64,000 nt of DNA from the NCBI GenBank assembly GCA_023614405.1, contig CM042694.1:87341285-87405284 (forward strand). The letters are read 5' to 3'. The translations under genes and the position numbers were made by a program. The stretch is from Avena insularis (taxonomy: Eukaryota > Streptophyta > Magnoliopsida > Poales > Poaceae). The notes beneath the pieces were generated by a model, which was given only the letters and a program-made list of their open reading frames with translations, ran no database searches and had not been told where the DNA came from. Below are positions 1 through 11,517 of the stretch, piece by piece (position 1 is the first letter of the stretch; each line of letters starts with the position of its first letter).

Positions 1-329
1 CTAATTCAATGTTCTGATGGTGTAATACCGCTGCCAGCATTAGTGAGATTGTGAGATCAGTAGTGAACAAGTGATGTTTTCTCTTTCTTGAAAACGGCAG
101 TGCTGTTTCCTCTGTTTTATTTTGAGAAATTGTGTGTCTACTGGTAGATTAGCATGACCAGTGAGTCCAAGCAGATCATGTTCAAGCTTCTGCTTCCTTT
201 CATCACCAGCAGCTTTTAGCATTGAACCACAGTTTGGCCTGATAAACCCCTTGTTACAATGATCATCACAGGGTTCAGGGTAGTCCCTTTACAGAAAAGC
301 AGAATCAAGTGAGATTCGAAGCTTCCTGG
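1..329. other. No gene recognised at left edge
   Basis: No reading frame longer than about 60 codons looks like protein, and I see no terminal repeats or domain signature. It may be the flank or the truncated 5' part of the LINE material that follows. Confidence 0.4.
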
Positions 330-904
330 CATTGTTTGCCATCTGCAAGTCCCCAGAGGAAAACGGTGGCTACGGTAGTGAGATTATTCATCAACATTTC
401 TTGTCGGCCATGGGGAGGGGACATAGTAGAAGACAAGACCTCAATTGGGAGAGTCTAAACCTTGAGCATGTGCCCATGGACAGGTATAGGAGAACCTTTT
501 ACGTTGGAAGAGGTGCAAAATGCAATCAACCAAATGCCATCCAACAAAGCACCTGAACCCCACGGTTTCACCAGGGCCATCTTCAAAAAATGTACTCGCC
601 GTGTGGATACTATGGAAGGAGAGAAACGCCAGGGTTTTCCAGCATCAGCTGAAATGCTACGTACCATCTGTCAGAGGATCGCCGACGAGGTGGAGCTTTG
701 GAAGCTATCAGGTGCTGTCGGGCTAGGAGTGATTTGAAGATAGAGTCATAGCTGTTAGGGTGCTGGTGTTGTATTCCATGTCGGGTGTGTGTTTGCCCAG
801 CTTTGTACCTGGTGTGTTCCACATTGCCATGATGTCGGATGTAACAACATCCGGACTACGTAGTTGTTCGTTTTTCTTCTAATGCAATCGAGTTCGTAAA
901 AAAA
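330..904 (+). mobile_element. LINE fragment A, internally deleted
   Basis: This is a remnant of a plant LINE (non-LTR retrotransposon). At about 487-590 the translation resembles the start of a reverse-transcriptase domain, including FTLEEVQNAINQMPSNKAP, the usual run-up to the RT palm. Directly afterwards, in another frame (about 600-740), it jumps to the extreme C-terminus seen in grass LINEs, with ILWKERNARVF and DEVELWKLSGA. The RT core and RNase-linked part are therefore missing. A short 3' UTR follows and ends in an A-run at about 898-904. I infer one large internal deletion plus frameshifts. The element is dead. Confidence 0.75.
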
Positions 905-3060
905 ATCTTTAAAAAATGTTGGGTGATCAGTAGAGAGAATGCTATATGGGCCATCCACCATTTTAACAACCTATAGGTTGTGCACTTCCAATGGGTGAAC
1001 TCGGCTAACATTGTTCTATTGCCAAATAAGTACAGGCTGAGGACATTACCGAGTAAAGGCCTATTAGTTTGATCTATACCATTGCTAAAATCATCGCCAA
1101 CATTATTGCCATCCGCCTTGCTCCCCTCACGAACGACCTTGTCTCCAATGCCCAAAGTGTCTTCATAAAAAAAGAAACATTCATGATAACTTCATGTACG
1201 TCTGTGACTTAGCAAGACGCCTCCACAAGAGAAAAACTCCTCTACTCTTCAAGGTCGATATTCGCAAAGCCTTTAATTCGGTGATATGGAATTTCATCTT
1301 GAAACTCCTCAAAAGACGTGGCTTCCCATCTAAATTTTGAGATTAGATACCCGCCCTTGTTTGGTCGTCCTCCACTCCTCAAGAGCGTTACTTAACGAGG
1401 TGGCCGACAACTCCATCTTGCATGCCTTGGCGTAAAACAAAAGGACCCCCTCTCCCTGCTCCTATTTGTGCTTGCAATCGACCCCCTCCAACAAATCCTT
1501 GAGCTGGCCACTCAACACGAGGCGGGTAACCATTTTTAGAACCTCTCTTTACGCTGACTACGCAGCTATTTTTGTTGTGCCATACAAATAATACATCTAA
1601 AATCTGTCCAACATCCTGCAACTTCCGGCGACATAACCGGTTTAGCAAAAAAACTTCCAAAAAAGCTCGGTGGTCCCAATTCGCTGCAGCAACATTGACC
1701 TTGAGGAGGTACTTGTCGACTTACTGGCTAAGCGTACGACATTCCCAATGGAGTACCTTGTCCTACCACTCTCCGTTTGCCAATTGAAAAGGGTTGATTT
1801 GCAATCCCTTGAGGATAAGATGGCTAGGAAGCTTGTCACTTGGGACAGGAAAACATCAACATGGCGGGGCAATGGGAAGTTATCAAATCCATCCTATTGC
1901 CGCAAGCGATTTTTCACCTAACTCCTCTCTCTATCCCACCAAGTTGCATCACCAACATCAACAAGATTGAGCACACGTTCTTAAGGGTCGCTTCTAGCAA
2001 AGTATCCGGAGGAAAATACAAGATTAACTGGAAGACGGTGTGCACACCTAAAAACCTTGGGAGGACTTGGAATTATTCACATAGACAAAATCACGCGGTC
2101 TCTCCGGTTGAGATGGCCATGTTTCGAATGACGTGAACCAAATAAGATGTGGGTTGGTTTGGGCAACCCGTGTGATGAGGTTGATATGTGTCTCTTCTAT
2201 GCCGCCACTACCATCATGATTGGGAATGGGAGGATGGCACATGTTTGGACGTCTCTGTGGCTTAATGGGAAAAAACCAATGGACATCGTCTCCCAAATCT
2301 TCAAAGCCCCAACTAGAAAAAAATGGAGTGTCATGCTACCAAGGACAATGCGTGGGTTGCTAATATAAAAATGGACGTCAAACTAACTATCCTTCACATT
2401 AGAGAATACTTATGGCAATGGACGGAGCTTAGCGATGTGCGACTTAGGGAGGACATGAAAGATTCTATTATTTGGAACCTCATGGAAGACCGATAATACT
2501 CCTCCAAATCAGCATACAAGGCCAAATTCTATAGTGCTACTCTCACTTGCATGAACCACACGGTGTGAAAATCTTGGGCTCCCCTAAGATAAAATTCTTC
2601 ACTTGGTTGGCAATTCAAAATAGGATTTGGACGGCGAACTGTCTCGAGAAGAGAGGATGTAAAAATCGCGGGCTTTGTCCCAAATGCAAGAAACAAGAGA
2701 CAACGACATACATTTTCTACCATTGTCGCTTCTCAATGAGAGTTTGGGCAATGGTGAAAGATTGTTATGGGCTCCACATTATGGACATATGTAGATGGTT
2801 GGTGGAGGCATAAATTATGAGTGGTGGATTGCCATGTGAAACAAAGCCACCCCAAACCGATTATGACATCACTTACCATGCTCATAAGTTGGACTATTTT
2901 AGAATCGAGCGAAAATTCAAGAGTCTTCCGCAATAAATTTTTCCTCCAAAGTTCTTGCTTTCACAAGCATGCCACAACATCAGCATGCCACATCACCGAT
3001 TTCCTTTAGGTCATTTTTTCTTTTCTTTCTTGTTTCGTATACCTCCTGTATTTTGTTCAG
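905..3060 (+). mobile_element. LINE fragment B: degenerate reverse transcriptase plus zf-RVT
   Basis: A second, longer LINE remnant with RT blocks in the canonical order. These are RPISLIYTIAKIIAN at about 1059-1105, VDIRKAFNSVIW at about 1255-1290, and an active-site block at about 1551-1575 that reads YADY where functional enzymes have YADD. The thumb-like region with NINKIEHTFLR lies near 1960-1990. The reverse-transcriptase zinc-binding domain (zf-RVT) at about 2575-2770 shows KIKFFTWLAIQNRIWTA and cysteines in CPKCKKQ. Stops and frameshifts interrupt every block. The 5' end (ORF1 and endonuclease) is absent, as expected for a 5'-truncated copy. Order and content are typical of grass LINEs. 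It cannot encode an active enzyme. Confidence 0.85.
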
Positions 3061-3209
3061 ACCAGACTACAAAACCGTGCAGCCCATAACTAATGGAAGG
3101 AGCCACTAGCCCACTACTGCTATGAACATGTTTTTTTAAAAGAACTACTGCTCTCATCTTCTACACCAACATTTATCCACTGAGCTCATATAATAATGCA
3201 AATCCCTTT

Positions 3210-4440
3210 AATACCTGATAGAGAGGATTTTGTAGCCTAGAATTACACGTCGACAGGGCTATACATGGTTAGATCAGGTTACTATTGTCAATGGGATTAC
3301 AAATTTTGAAGACATGATCGAAATTCAGATATTGCTAAGACTGCTACTAATCAAGTGTGGGACAAACAATGGAACATGGAAATTTCGAGTAAAATTAAAA
3401 TTTTCAGATGGAGGGTTTTACATGGTATGATTCCATGTCGTGAAATATTAGCCAATCGGCATATTGGACATGAAGGCGGCTGTCTGATCTGCTTTTCAAG
3501 TTGTGAAGATATTAAATGCATGTGATAGAACTAGAGAGATTTGGAAAGGTATTGGTGTTTGGGACAAGATCGAAGAAGTGATGCAAATTGATAGGTCGAG
3601 ATCAGTGACTATAGAAAAAATAATCAAGCGAGGTGGCCATTTATCTCAGCTTGATGATGTTAGTTTTGCATAACTGGTCCTAACTGCTGGATGGTATATT
3701 TGGTGGGAAAGGAGACAAAAAGTTCATGGTGAAGTTGTGCAAACTTTGGCTAGATCTGCTCTTTCTATCATTGTTATTCCAGGAACTATATGATTGTGTG
3801 AAGGAAAACACATACTAAGGAAAGAGATGGATGAAAGAAGCCAGAAGAAAGTAAATTGAAAATTAATGTTGATGATGCGTTTGATGTGGACATAGGTAAA
3901 GGAGCTACAGGAGTGATTATACGAGATTGCAATGGCCAGTTTATAGCAGCGTCCCAAAGATTTCTTGCTCACATAGTTGATGTTTGTATGGCCGAAGCTT
4001 ATGCATTCAGAGATCGTTTGAGCCTAGCACAACACATAGGTAGCAACAATTTTATTGTGCAAACTGATTGTATGCAAGTGGTTGAGACCATGAAGGATGG
4101 GGGCTTTTCGGCGACATCTTCTGCTGCTTCTATCTATGACGATTGCATGATTCTCTGGAGTGGTTTTAACTCGGTGACCATCGAACATTGTAATAGGAAA
4201 GCCAATCAGGTAGCTCACGACCTTGCCAATGATGCTTTTATCTCTAATAATTCTTGTATTTGGGTCGACCCTCCTAGGCTTATTCTTAGCAAGCTTGCGA
4301 ATGATGTAATAGTGTTATCGGATTCGTGAATAGTAGGTTTCTTACGCACTGTTTTCCTTACCAGGGTACCTAAGGGGACTGGAAGGTTTTTAATGAGACG
4401 GCTTGCTTGCTAATATATTATATTTCATAAAAAACAGTTA
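3210..4440 (+). mobile_element. LINE fragment C: zf-RVT and RNase H-like 3' end
   Basis: This is the 3' portion of another LINE-type element. At about 3390-3515 it encodes a zf-RVT-like stretch (KIKIFRWRVLHGMIPC, then CLICFSSCED). The segment containing ILVAGWYIWWERRQ-like sequence follows at about 3680-3740, and then an RNase H-like domain that is described separately. The end at about 4430 is a short A-rich tail. Frameshifts separate the pieces. It abuts fragment B but belongs to a different LINE family, because fragment B lacks an RNase H domain at its C-terminus. Confidence 0.75.
3856..4329 (+). pseudogene. RNase H-like (RVT_3) domain ORF of a LINE
   Basis: An open frame of about 157 codons gives the plant RNase H-like domain found at the C-terminus of one class of LINEs and in related domesticated proteins. 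Landmarks are KINVDDAFD at the N-terminus (first acidic site), GVIIRDCNGQFIAA, the helix MAEAYAFRDRLSLAQHIG (acidic Glu), FIVQTDCMQVVETM (Asp), and EHCNRKANQVAHDLA near the end (His/Asp region). The four expected acidic and histidine landmarks are visible. It lacks its own promoter and upstream domains, and the usual upstream reverse transcriptase is broken. I read it as the surviving tail of LINE fragment C, not as a host gene. Confidence 0.7.
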
Positions 4441-4678
4441 TCCACTAAGAAGTCATTAACACTTTCGTTAAAAAAGCACTCGTTGCTTTTTCCTCCTCTA
4501 GATCAATCTTACCCTAGATCCCCACAAGCAAACTAATGGAGGCATACTAGAAGGCACGCGATTTTCCCGTTAAAAAGCCACGATCTACCCTCAGGTGTCT
4601 ATGAGGACTAATGGAATTCAACAAGTTGTACATTGTCCGCATCCATAAATTTGTCCTCCAAGGCTCTTGCTACTGATG

Positions 4679-4983
4679 TGTTAGGACCTAGGATGGTCAC
4701 TGACAGCGACCGGAGAGGAGGAAGAAGGGAGAGCTCCGACAGCTCAGATCTACAACAACTAGGATAAATTAAAATAACAGGAAAACATAACAGAGTTATA
4801 TATTTCACATGCCACCTAGCCACCCTCTCATGTCCCTTTATATCGAAAGGACATGACCACGCTTAATAGTCATTACAGAACCTTAAGTGTGATTACAAGA
4901 CTAATTAACTGAACTAATCTGTCTTAACGGTAAACCATTGCATTAATGGTATCTCCTTTTGTGGTCGTGTTGTCTATGTTGGC
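4679..4983 (-). repeat. 3' LTR of the integrase-less gypsy element
   Basis: Direct repeat partner of 8761-9070. Both share the run with GGATGGTCACTGAC near one end, GGACATGACCACGCTTAA in the middle and CATTAATGGTATCTCCTT near the other end. The inner boundary is fuzzy because the adjoining internal DNA is deleted. Confidence 0.85.
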
Positions 4984-5002
4984 ATTGCTAAAGAGGTTTC
5001 TA

Positions 5003-6968
5003 GGCATAAGTCACCCTCAATTTTAGAGTTGTCATTTGGTTGGAATTTCCTGGACAGAGCATCCGCCACAAGATTTTCACTTTCTTTCTTGTATTGGATG
5101 GTAAAATCAAACTCTAGTAGCTTAAGCATTAGCTTGTGTTGGATGCCTCAAGCATTTTTTGGCTGGCTAAGTACTTGAGACTACTTTGATTTGTCTTGAT
5201 AATCAATTTGTTTCCCAGAAAGTAATGCCTCCGCTTCTTGAGAGCTTCTAAGATAGCCATTGCCTCTTTCTCATATATTGACTTGCCGTTGGTAGTTGGG
5301 CCTAGACATTTGCTAAAGTAAGCTAGAGGCTTAGAGTTCTGTATCAAGACAGCTCCCAAACCAATGGCACATGCATCCGTTTTCAAGGTAAATGGAAGGG
5401 AGAAATTTGGCAGTGCTAGTAAGGGAGGGTTGGACATGACAATCTTTAAGTGCTCAAAGGCAGTTTGCTTTTCAGGACCCCATTTGAAGGCATTCTTCTT
5501 CAAAGCACTATACAATGGCCTACAGATTATGTAATAATGGGGAATGAATCTTCTATAGTAGCTTGTAAGGACCAGAAAACCTCTGAGCTTATTTAATGAA
5601 GATGGTGGCATCCAACTAATAATGTCCTATATCTTTGAAGGATCTGTTTGGACTCCCTGGCTAGAGAGGATATGCCCTAGATATTCTACTTGGTTCTGGC
5701 CAAACTGACATTTAGAAATCTTTGCCTTGAGAGAATGGTTTCTGAAGATTATCATTACCAATTGTAAGTGTATAAGATGTTCTTCTAGGGAGATGCTATA
5801 GAACAAGATGTCATCAAAGAAGACTAGGACAAATTTCTTGAGGTACTGAGAAAAATTAGTGTCCATCAACTCTTGGAATGTTGCTAGAGCATTGCAAAGC
5901 CCAAAAGTCATCACTAAGTATTCATAGTGTCCAAGGTGAGTGGAGAATGCTATTTTTGGTATATCCTCCTCTTTCATTCTTATTTGATGGTATCCTGACC
6001 TCAAATGAAATTTGTTGAAGATTTTTGCTCCATGTAACTCATCAAGTAAATCCTCAATTAGTGGAATGGGAAATTTATTGTTGATTATCATATCATTTAG
6101 ACCTCTGAAGTCAACACACAACCTCCAAGATTTGTCCTTTTTCCTAACCAGAATGGTAGGAGAAGAGTATGGACTTTTACTTGGTCTAATCTCTGTATTT
6201 TTCAACATCTCCTTTATGATCAACTCAATTGAGTTCTTCTAGCTGTGGGACATTCTATAAGGCCTAATGTTGTGTGGTTTGGAACTAGGTTGTAGTGATA
6301 TTTGATGTTCACAAGTTCTCTTGGGTGGAAGACCCACAAGAGTTTGGAAAATATCCTGAAATTGATGGAGCAATGAATTGATTCCTTCTGGAACTAGGGT
6401 AGAGTGAGAGGAAGTGGTTCTAGTATCCTCCTCTAAGGTTGTGTTGAGCAAGTAACCCATGGCTCCTTGATCAATCAGTTTACTGCATTGCTCAGATGAT
6501 ATCATGAGTTTGTCTCTGGGAAGCATATGGTCTTGAAAGGTGTGCAATTTTCCATCCACTACAACGGTTAATGTTATGTGCACAAAGTCAAAAGTTACAG
6601 GGTTGTGCACTTTAAACCAGTTGACTCCTAGGATGATATCATACCCTTGCAACTGGAGTATTCTGAAATTTGCAGTAAATTTGCGCCCTTGTACAAAGAA
6701 AGGACAATTGTAAGACAATGGCTGTGGAGTGTAGTATTCCTCCCCCGGCTACTTTTACTTTCCTGTGAGCAATAGCTGTCATCTGGACATTGTTTTGGAC
6801 TGCAAAATCATAGTCCATAAATGTGTTTGTACTTCCTGTGTCAACAAGAGCAACTGCTTGAGCTGTTTTAAAGTGGAGGAGCAGAGATATGGTAGAGTCA
6901 CTAGGACAACCATTGTAAGCAGCAGAAGATATATTCATTAACCGATCATCTGCGGGAGGAATTTCCAT
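5003..6968 (-). pseudogene. pol: Gypsy pol: protease, reverse transcriptase, RNase H (broken)
   Basis: The domains in order are as follows. Aspartic protease, ALVDTGSTNTFMD at about 6840, with the partner motif GYDIILGVNWF at about 6640. Reverse transcriptase at about 6223-5630, with WRLCVDFRGLND, YLVMTFGLCNA and FFDDILFYS. RNase H at about 5450-5150, with LKTDACAIGLGAVL, SIYEKEAMAILEAL and SLKYLASQK. Two catalytic positions look mutated: the first RT aspartate (FNKFHLRSGY, usually LDLRSGY) and the TDQ block of RNase H, which reads TNQ. A frameshift lies near 6700, and stops at about 6240 and 5625 break the frame. Integrase is absent. Confidence 0.87.
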
Positions 6969-6971
6969 GTG

Positions 6972-8637
6972 TTATTGTTGCTCCAGTAAAGGGGGTGCTA
7001 CAACTCCTCCAGGAGGTTGTAGTACTAGTGGTATTGGTACCAGGGGTTCTTCCTCATCTTCAGAGTGTCCTTCTATAGCATTGATAGCCCTTTGTAAATT
7101 TTGACATTTGTGGCCTATGAACCAATTGTCAGCACAATACCAACATTTCCTGGGTTCTCTGGGTCTGTCGCTAACTCCTTTGTTTCTATTTTCTCTAAGG
7201 GGAGCTAGAAGAGGGGCTTGTCTGCCTGGAGTATTCTGGTAATTCCTTAGAGGCAGAGCCCGAGGAATGACCGGGGTTGCTTTCTTGGCAGATGGCAAGT
7301 ATGCCTTCTCATATTACATTGCATACCAATATGGAGATAACAGAGTTATGGGCTTCTGGCATTGGACTATGTGCTTAATCCCTTCCTTTAAGCCACTAAT
7401 GAACTTGTCCACAAGGAAATCCTGAGGCAGGTAAGGGTGTCCTATTTTCATCTGTGTCATCCATTGTTCATAAACATCAATATAAGCATTGACAGAGGTG
7501 CTTTTATTGAGCAATTGTAGTTGGTCCATTGGATCAGTTGTAACAGTATCTGGGAACCTGTCCAAGAGTACTTTTCTAAGCTCTGCCCAAGATATTGTGT
7601 GTAAATGTAGACCAACACTATTGAGCCATGTTTTGGTTTGCCCTCTGATGTGAGCAATGCCCCAATTTACTCTGCTTTCTTAAGGAATTCCCACTAACTG
7701 AAAGATATCCTCACATTCCACTAACTAAGCTCTATGACAATCTCCTGAAAAGGTAGGTAATTCCACATGTGGTGTTCTAATATGGGGATCAGTGAAATTT
7801 TTGTGGTTGGGGTGGTTATGATGCTCAGTTTGTGGTTCAGGCTAGGTAGGTTGGCTTTGGGTAGGAGGTTGGTACTGAATTGGGTAAGGTGCTGGCTGAT
7901 ATGGTGGCTGGTAGTAAGGATAATAGGGTGGTGGTGGTGGATAGAAGGGAGGCTGGTAAGGTCGTTGGTACTGTAGGAAGGGAGTTGGTTGGTATTGTTG
8001 TTGTTGTTGTGGATATGAAGGCTGGTTATAGTACTGTGGCTGGGAAGTTGGGTTGGTGATTTGTGTGAATTGTTATGTTGCTGATGAGGATGGTGTAGAT
8101 GATGTAATGGGGTTTGTGGTGTGGTAAATAGGTGTTGTTTGGTTGGCTGACGTTATGGGTTGAGTTGGGGGTAGGATGAGTTGTTCTAGGGTCCTTTCCC
8201 TATTTTGGTGGGAATGGTGGTGTTGTGGATGCATGGGGGGTTGGATTTGGCGTAGAGGCTTCAGGAATTGGTGACAGTGGCTGACTAGAGGGTGGAGGTG
8301 GGGTTGGAAGGGTGGAATTTTTAGTCGGTGATGGAACACTAGCTTGGGGGTTGACATCCGGGGGTGCAAATCGAGAGAAATTGGAGGCCATATTGAACAT
8401 CATAGCGGTCATCTTAGCTAGCTCACCTTGCATCGCGGTGAGGGCTATGGTAGAGTCGGTGGTGACCTTGTCATGGCTGTCGAGGCGGCGGCGAATGGAC
8501 CGAACCTCACGAGGAAGCTTGGTGTTGGAGTGGACCGGCTCGTGCTCATCGTCCGTTGTTGACGCGGCGAGGCCCATCCCGTCGTCGAGCATGCGGCGCT
8601 CCCGTGAAACAGATCGGGATCTCGCATCGGTCGGCAT
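6972..8637 (-). pseudogene. gag: Gypsy gag (capsid and zinc knuckle), broken
   Basis: The probable start is the ATG at 8637 (MPTDARSRSVSRERR). The first 145 codons are rich in Pro and Ser and then lose frame. The capsid-like part reappears at about 7565-7320 in other frames, with LLNKSTSVNAYIDVYEQW and DFLVDKFISGLKEGI, typical of the retrotransposon gag domain. The nucleocapsid part at about 7160-7120 has CWYCADNWFIGHKC, a CCHC zinc knuckle, followed by an acidic tail with EDEEEPLVP. Gag packages RNA and forms the particle. At least two frameshifts and several stops separate the pieces, so no functional Gag is made. Confidence 0.8.
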
Positions 8638-8745
8638 GGAGTAGGAGGAATTTTATGGCCGGAATCCGGTAACCTCGCAGTGTGTTGTTGGGTTGGGAGG
8701 CAGGGAAGAGTCACTGATGCGACTAGGAGAGGGGACTTGATCGAT

Positions 8746-8757
8746 GCTCTGATACCA
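8746..8757 (-). promoter_or_regulatory. Primer-binding site, tRNA-iMet type
   Basis: On the minus strand the sequence three bases inside the 5' LTR reads TGGTATCAGAGC. This is the standard primer-binding site complementary to the 3' end of plant initiator tRNA-Met. It fixes the element's orientation as minus. Confidence 0.92.
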
Positions 8758-8760
8758 CCT

Positions 8761-9070
8761 TGTCAGGATGTGGGATGGTCACTGACGGCGATCGGAGAGG
8801 AGGAAGAAGGGAGAGCTTCGGCGGCTCAGATCTACAACAACTAGGGTAAAGGAAAATAACAAGAAAACATAATAGAGTTGTATATTTCGCGTGCCACCCA
8901 GCCACCCAGTCCCGTCCCTTTATATCAAAAGGACATGACCACGCTTAATTGTCATTACAGAACCTTAAGTGCTATTACAAGACTGAATTAACTGAACTAA
9001 TTTGTCCTAACGGTAAACCCTAGCATTAATGGTATCTCCTTCCGTGATCGCGTTGTCTAGGTCCTGACCA
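8761..9070 (-). repeat. 5' LTR of the integrase-less gypsy element
   Basis: It begins TGTCAGGA and ends TCCTGACCA, an imperfect inverted terminal pair. It is the upstream LTR because the primer-binding site lies immediately inside it on the minus strand. Confidence 0.87.
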
Positions 9071-9343
9071 GATGTCTCATTCACTCAGGACATATAGAAT
9101 GGTTGATAAGACTGTTTTATCTTAGTTCCGACACGTAAGCTAGATATAACCATAAAACATGACGTACAATGGATTATTGTGTAGCCTTATCTTTAATAAA
9201 TAGACATCTAAAATTTGTGATGAGAAAGATTCTTGCTAAGAGATGATCTCTTAGCCAAGAGAAGATAAACCTCTGTTTTTGGTTCTCTCTTCTCATATCA
9301 CCTATCATCCTACATGACATTGCTATGATAAAACTAAGATATA

Positions 9344-9484
9344 CTTCCTCCGTTCAGAAATATAAGATGTTTTAGCTTTGTGAATCGAATGTATCTAGAC
9401 ATTTTTTAGTGTATAGGTTTGTAGAAGTTTGAAGTGAACCTATACACTTAGTGTGTAGATACATATATCTCCGAACGGAGGGAG
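9344..9484. mobile_element. Stowaway (Tc1/Mariner) MITE
   Basis: This 141-bp element has terminal inverted repeats CTTCCTCCGTTCAGAAATA and, at the other end, the complement ending CGAACGGAGGGAG. It is flanked by TA dinucleotides at 9342-9343 and 9485-9486. Length, the CTCCCTCCGT-type terminus and the TA duplication are diagnostic of grass Stowaway MITEs. It lies about 400 bp upstream of the F-box pseudogene. Confidence 0.93.
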
Positions 9485-9486
9485 TA

Positions 9487-9864
9487 GCATTGTACGTGCC
9501 CTCAGCAATAACCTCACCACAGGGGCAGGCTGCGACTTTGGTCAGGGCCCCTCCAACAGGTGAGGATTCAAGGAATTTTGCGTTCCTCTCTCTATCTCTT
9601 TCGCGGTCTCTTGCGTTTCCTCTGTCTTTTTGCCTCTAATTTTGATCGGCAATACGCATATGTGTCTGTATCTGATTGCCCCATCTATAATTGCATCAGT
9701 TGATCCATCCATCAAACATTCGACGATTCGGCAGCAAGGGAGACCGGTGCGCTGCTGCTCTCGGGTCCACGAGTGAAGTCCAGTCCAGTCCAGGTGACGC
9801 TTTGATCTTCATTTCTTTTTTTGGTACAGAAAGTTAGTGGATCAACGGATTCCACGAGTCGAAT
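9487..9864 (+). other. Upstream region of the F-box pseudogene
   Basis: No ORF of note. A CT-rich tract at about 9580-9640, of the kind common in plant core promoters and 5' UTRs, precedes the first F-box ATG. No clear TATA box was identified. Confidence 0.35.
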
Positions 9865-11517
9865 ATGGCAGCCACGGATCGCCCTCTTTCCTCACGTTTT
9901 TTGCTGATTTTGTTTTCCCGCCCCCGCAGCACCCGCCACATGTTCGACGGAATGCCCAACAAGGCCGCGGCAAGCGCAAAGGACCCCTTCCGCCGCCTCC
10001 CCGACGAAATCCTCCGCCATATGCTGTCCTTTCTGCCGGATTGGGACGCCATGCAGACTTGTGTGCTCGACACCCGGTGGCGCGACCACCAGCCTCGACT
10101 TCGACTTTATAAACTCTGAGCCAGACATGGGGTGGGAGCGTTTCAAGCAGATTGTGAACCTGGTAATCCAGCTCCGTGGAATCTCGCCCCTCGCCAAGTG
10201 CGAGATCAGGTCCTTCCACGACGCGGAAGACGCCAAGCTGTGGATCCAATATGCTCTCATGTGTCAAGTTACGGAGCTCATAGTCATTTCTGACGACACT
10301 GATGAAGACCTCACCAGTACTATGCTATGATGCGCCTTTCATTTCCCAGCACTTGAAGAGCCTAGAATTTTTTGATGTCAACTTGGAAGGCTCCTCCCTG
10401 GATTTCTCCAACTGCCCGGCATTAGAGCATCTAAAGATGGGTACTTGTCGCGTTCGTGCACCTAGCATATCGTTTCAATCGCTAAAGCATCTGTGCATCA
10501 CCAATTCCTGTACCTTCCCTCAGGATTTCCGCCTTCGCATTGTTGCCCCGGAACTGATCTTACTGGAACTTGATGGTTTTGATGGTCTCACCCCTTCCCT
10601 TGGGCACATGCCATTTCTAGTAACAGCCTATATTGGGCTTGGCTATGAATGCCACGATTTCTGTACAAGGAACGGGCAGGGCTGTGAAAACCATGGCTGT
10701 GGTTGTCATGCTTATCCTGTGGACAAGGGTTTGGTTCTAAATGGATTATCCAACACAGTCAATTTGGAGCTGATAGCTCAACCCAAAACGGTACGCTTGG
10801 ACTTACTCTCCTTTTACTCTTATTGTTACATCATGTATCCCACCCGGCAGCCACTCTTGTAGTACCATGATCCATTGTCTAACCATCTTGATACTGATTT
10901 TATCTATGCAAAAGGTCTCAAAACAATGATTAATAACAGCGTCTTGGTTGGATAAAATGTGATGTTTCCGGAGCTTACGGTGTATTTTGGCCTTCTTAGT
11001 TACTTTAATTAAAACTAAAACTATCTCCTCAAAAGTTCCTACTAACATAAATTTCTTCACTCTTATAAAGCCTCACAATTCACTTATGTTCATTTGCAAT
11101 TTTTTCAGTTCATTTACATATGGGATTTAAAATGGTGTCCCATATTTGACAAATTGAAGACTCTGTTACTCAATGAGTGGTTTGGGCCGGTTGACCTTGT
11201 CTGCATTCTCCAACACCCCCCATCCTTGAGACGCTCACTCTTCAGCTTGGTAACACTAAGGTATACTCTGTATGTATATTAACGGAATTGTCAAGGATGT
11301 ACTATTGTCTTGTATCATATAGAACCTCATAGGAGCAACAGGGGGCCAAGAAACAACAAAACAATCATTTGTGTGTGCCCACCTTAAGGTTGTCAACATT
11401 GAATGTCATGAGGTTGATGAGGGAGTTCAGAAAATTTTGAGCATCTTGAGGACATGTGGCGTACTTCATGATCACATAAGCATAAAGGCTCCAAAGTTAC
11501 GCTCATTTTGTAAGTAA
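9865..11517 (+). pseudogene. F-box/LRR/FBD protein gene, frameshifted
   Basis: Grass F-box/FBD proteins are substrate-recruiting subunits of SCF ubiquitin ligases. The first exon has an F-box (RRLPDEILRHMLSFLPD, then TCVLDTRWRD at about 9985-10083). Leucine-rich-repeat-like segments follow, such as HLKSLEFFDVNLEGSSLDF and NCPALEHLKM. A GT donor at 10791 and acceptor before 11107 give exon 2 (KWCPIFDKLKTLLLNEW). A donor near 11249 and acceptor before 11323 give exon 3, which contains FBD-like sequence (AHLKVVNIECHEVDEGV) and stops at 11515-11517. The start could be ATG 9865 or ATG 9940. Exon 1 changes frame twice, near 10083-10090 where about four residues after WRD are missing, and near 10316-10330. 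I therefore call a pseudogene. Sequencing error is a less likely alternative. Confidence 0.83.

Larger units (their letters stand above)
4679..9070 (-). mobile_element. Ty3/gypsy LTR retrotransposon lacking integrase
   Basis: The element is bounded by about 305-310 bp direct repeats (LTRs) that share long identical stretches, with termini TGTCAGGA and TCCTGACCA on the right copy. Reading on the minus strand, the order is 5' LTR (8761-9070), primer-binding site, gag, protease, reverse transcriptase, RNase H, then directly the 3' LTR. Sequence reaches the ADALSR motif after RNase H and then joins the LTR, so integrase and 3' spacer are deleted. Flanks read GATGT on the right and GATG(T) on the left. 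This suggests a GATGT target duplication with one base lost, but it is tentative. The gag zinc knuckle and RT resemble chromovirus-type gypsy elements. Multiple frameshifts and stops make it non-coding. Confidence 0.88.
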
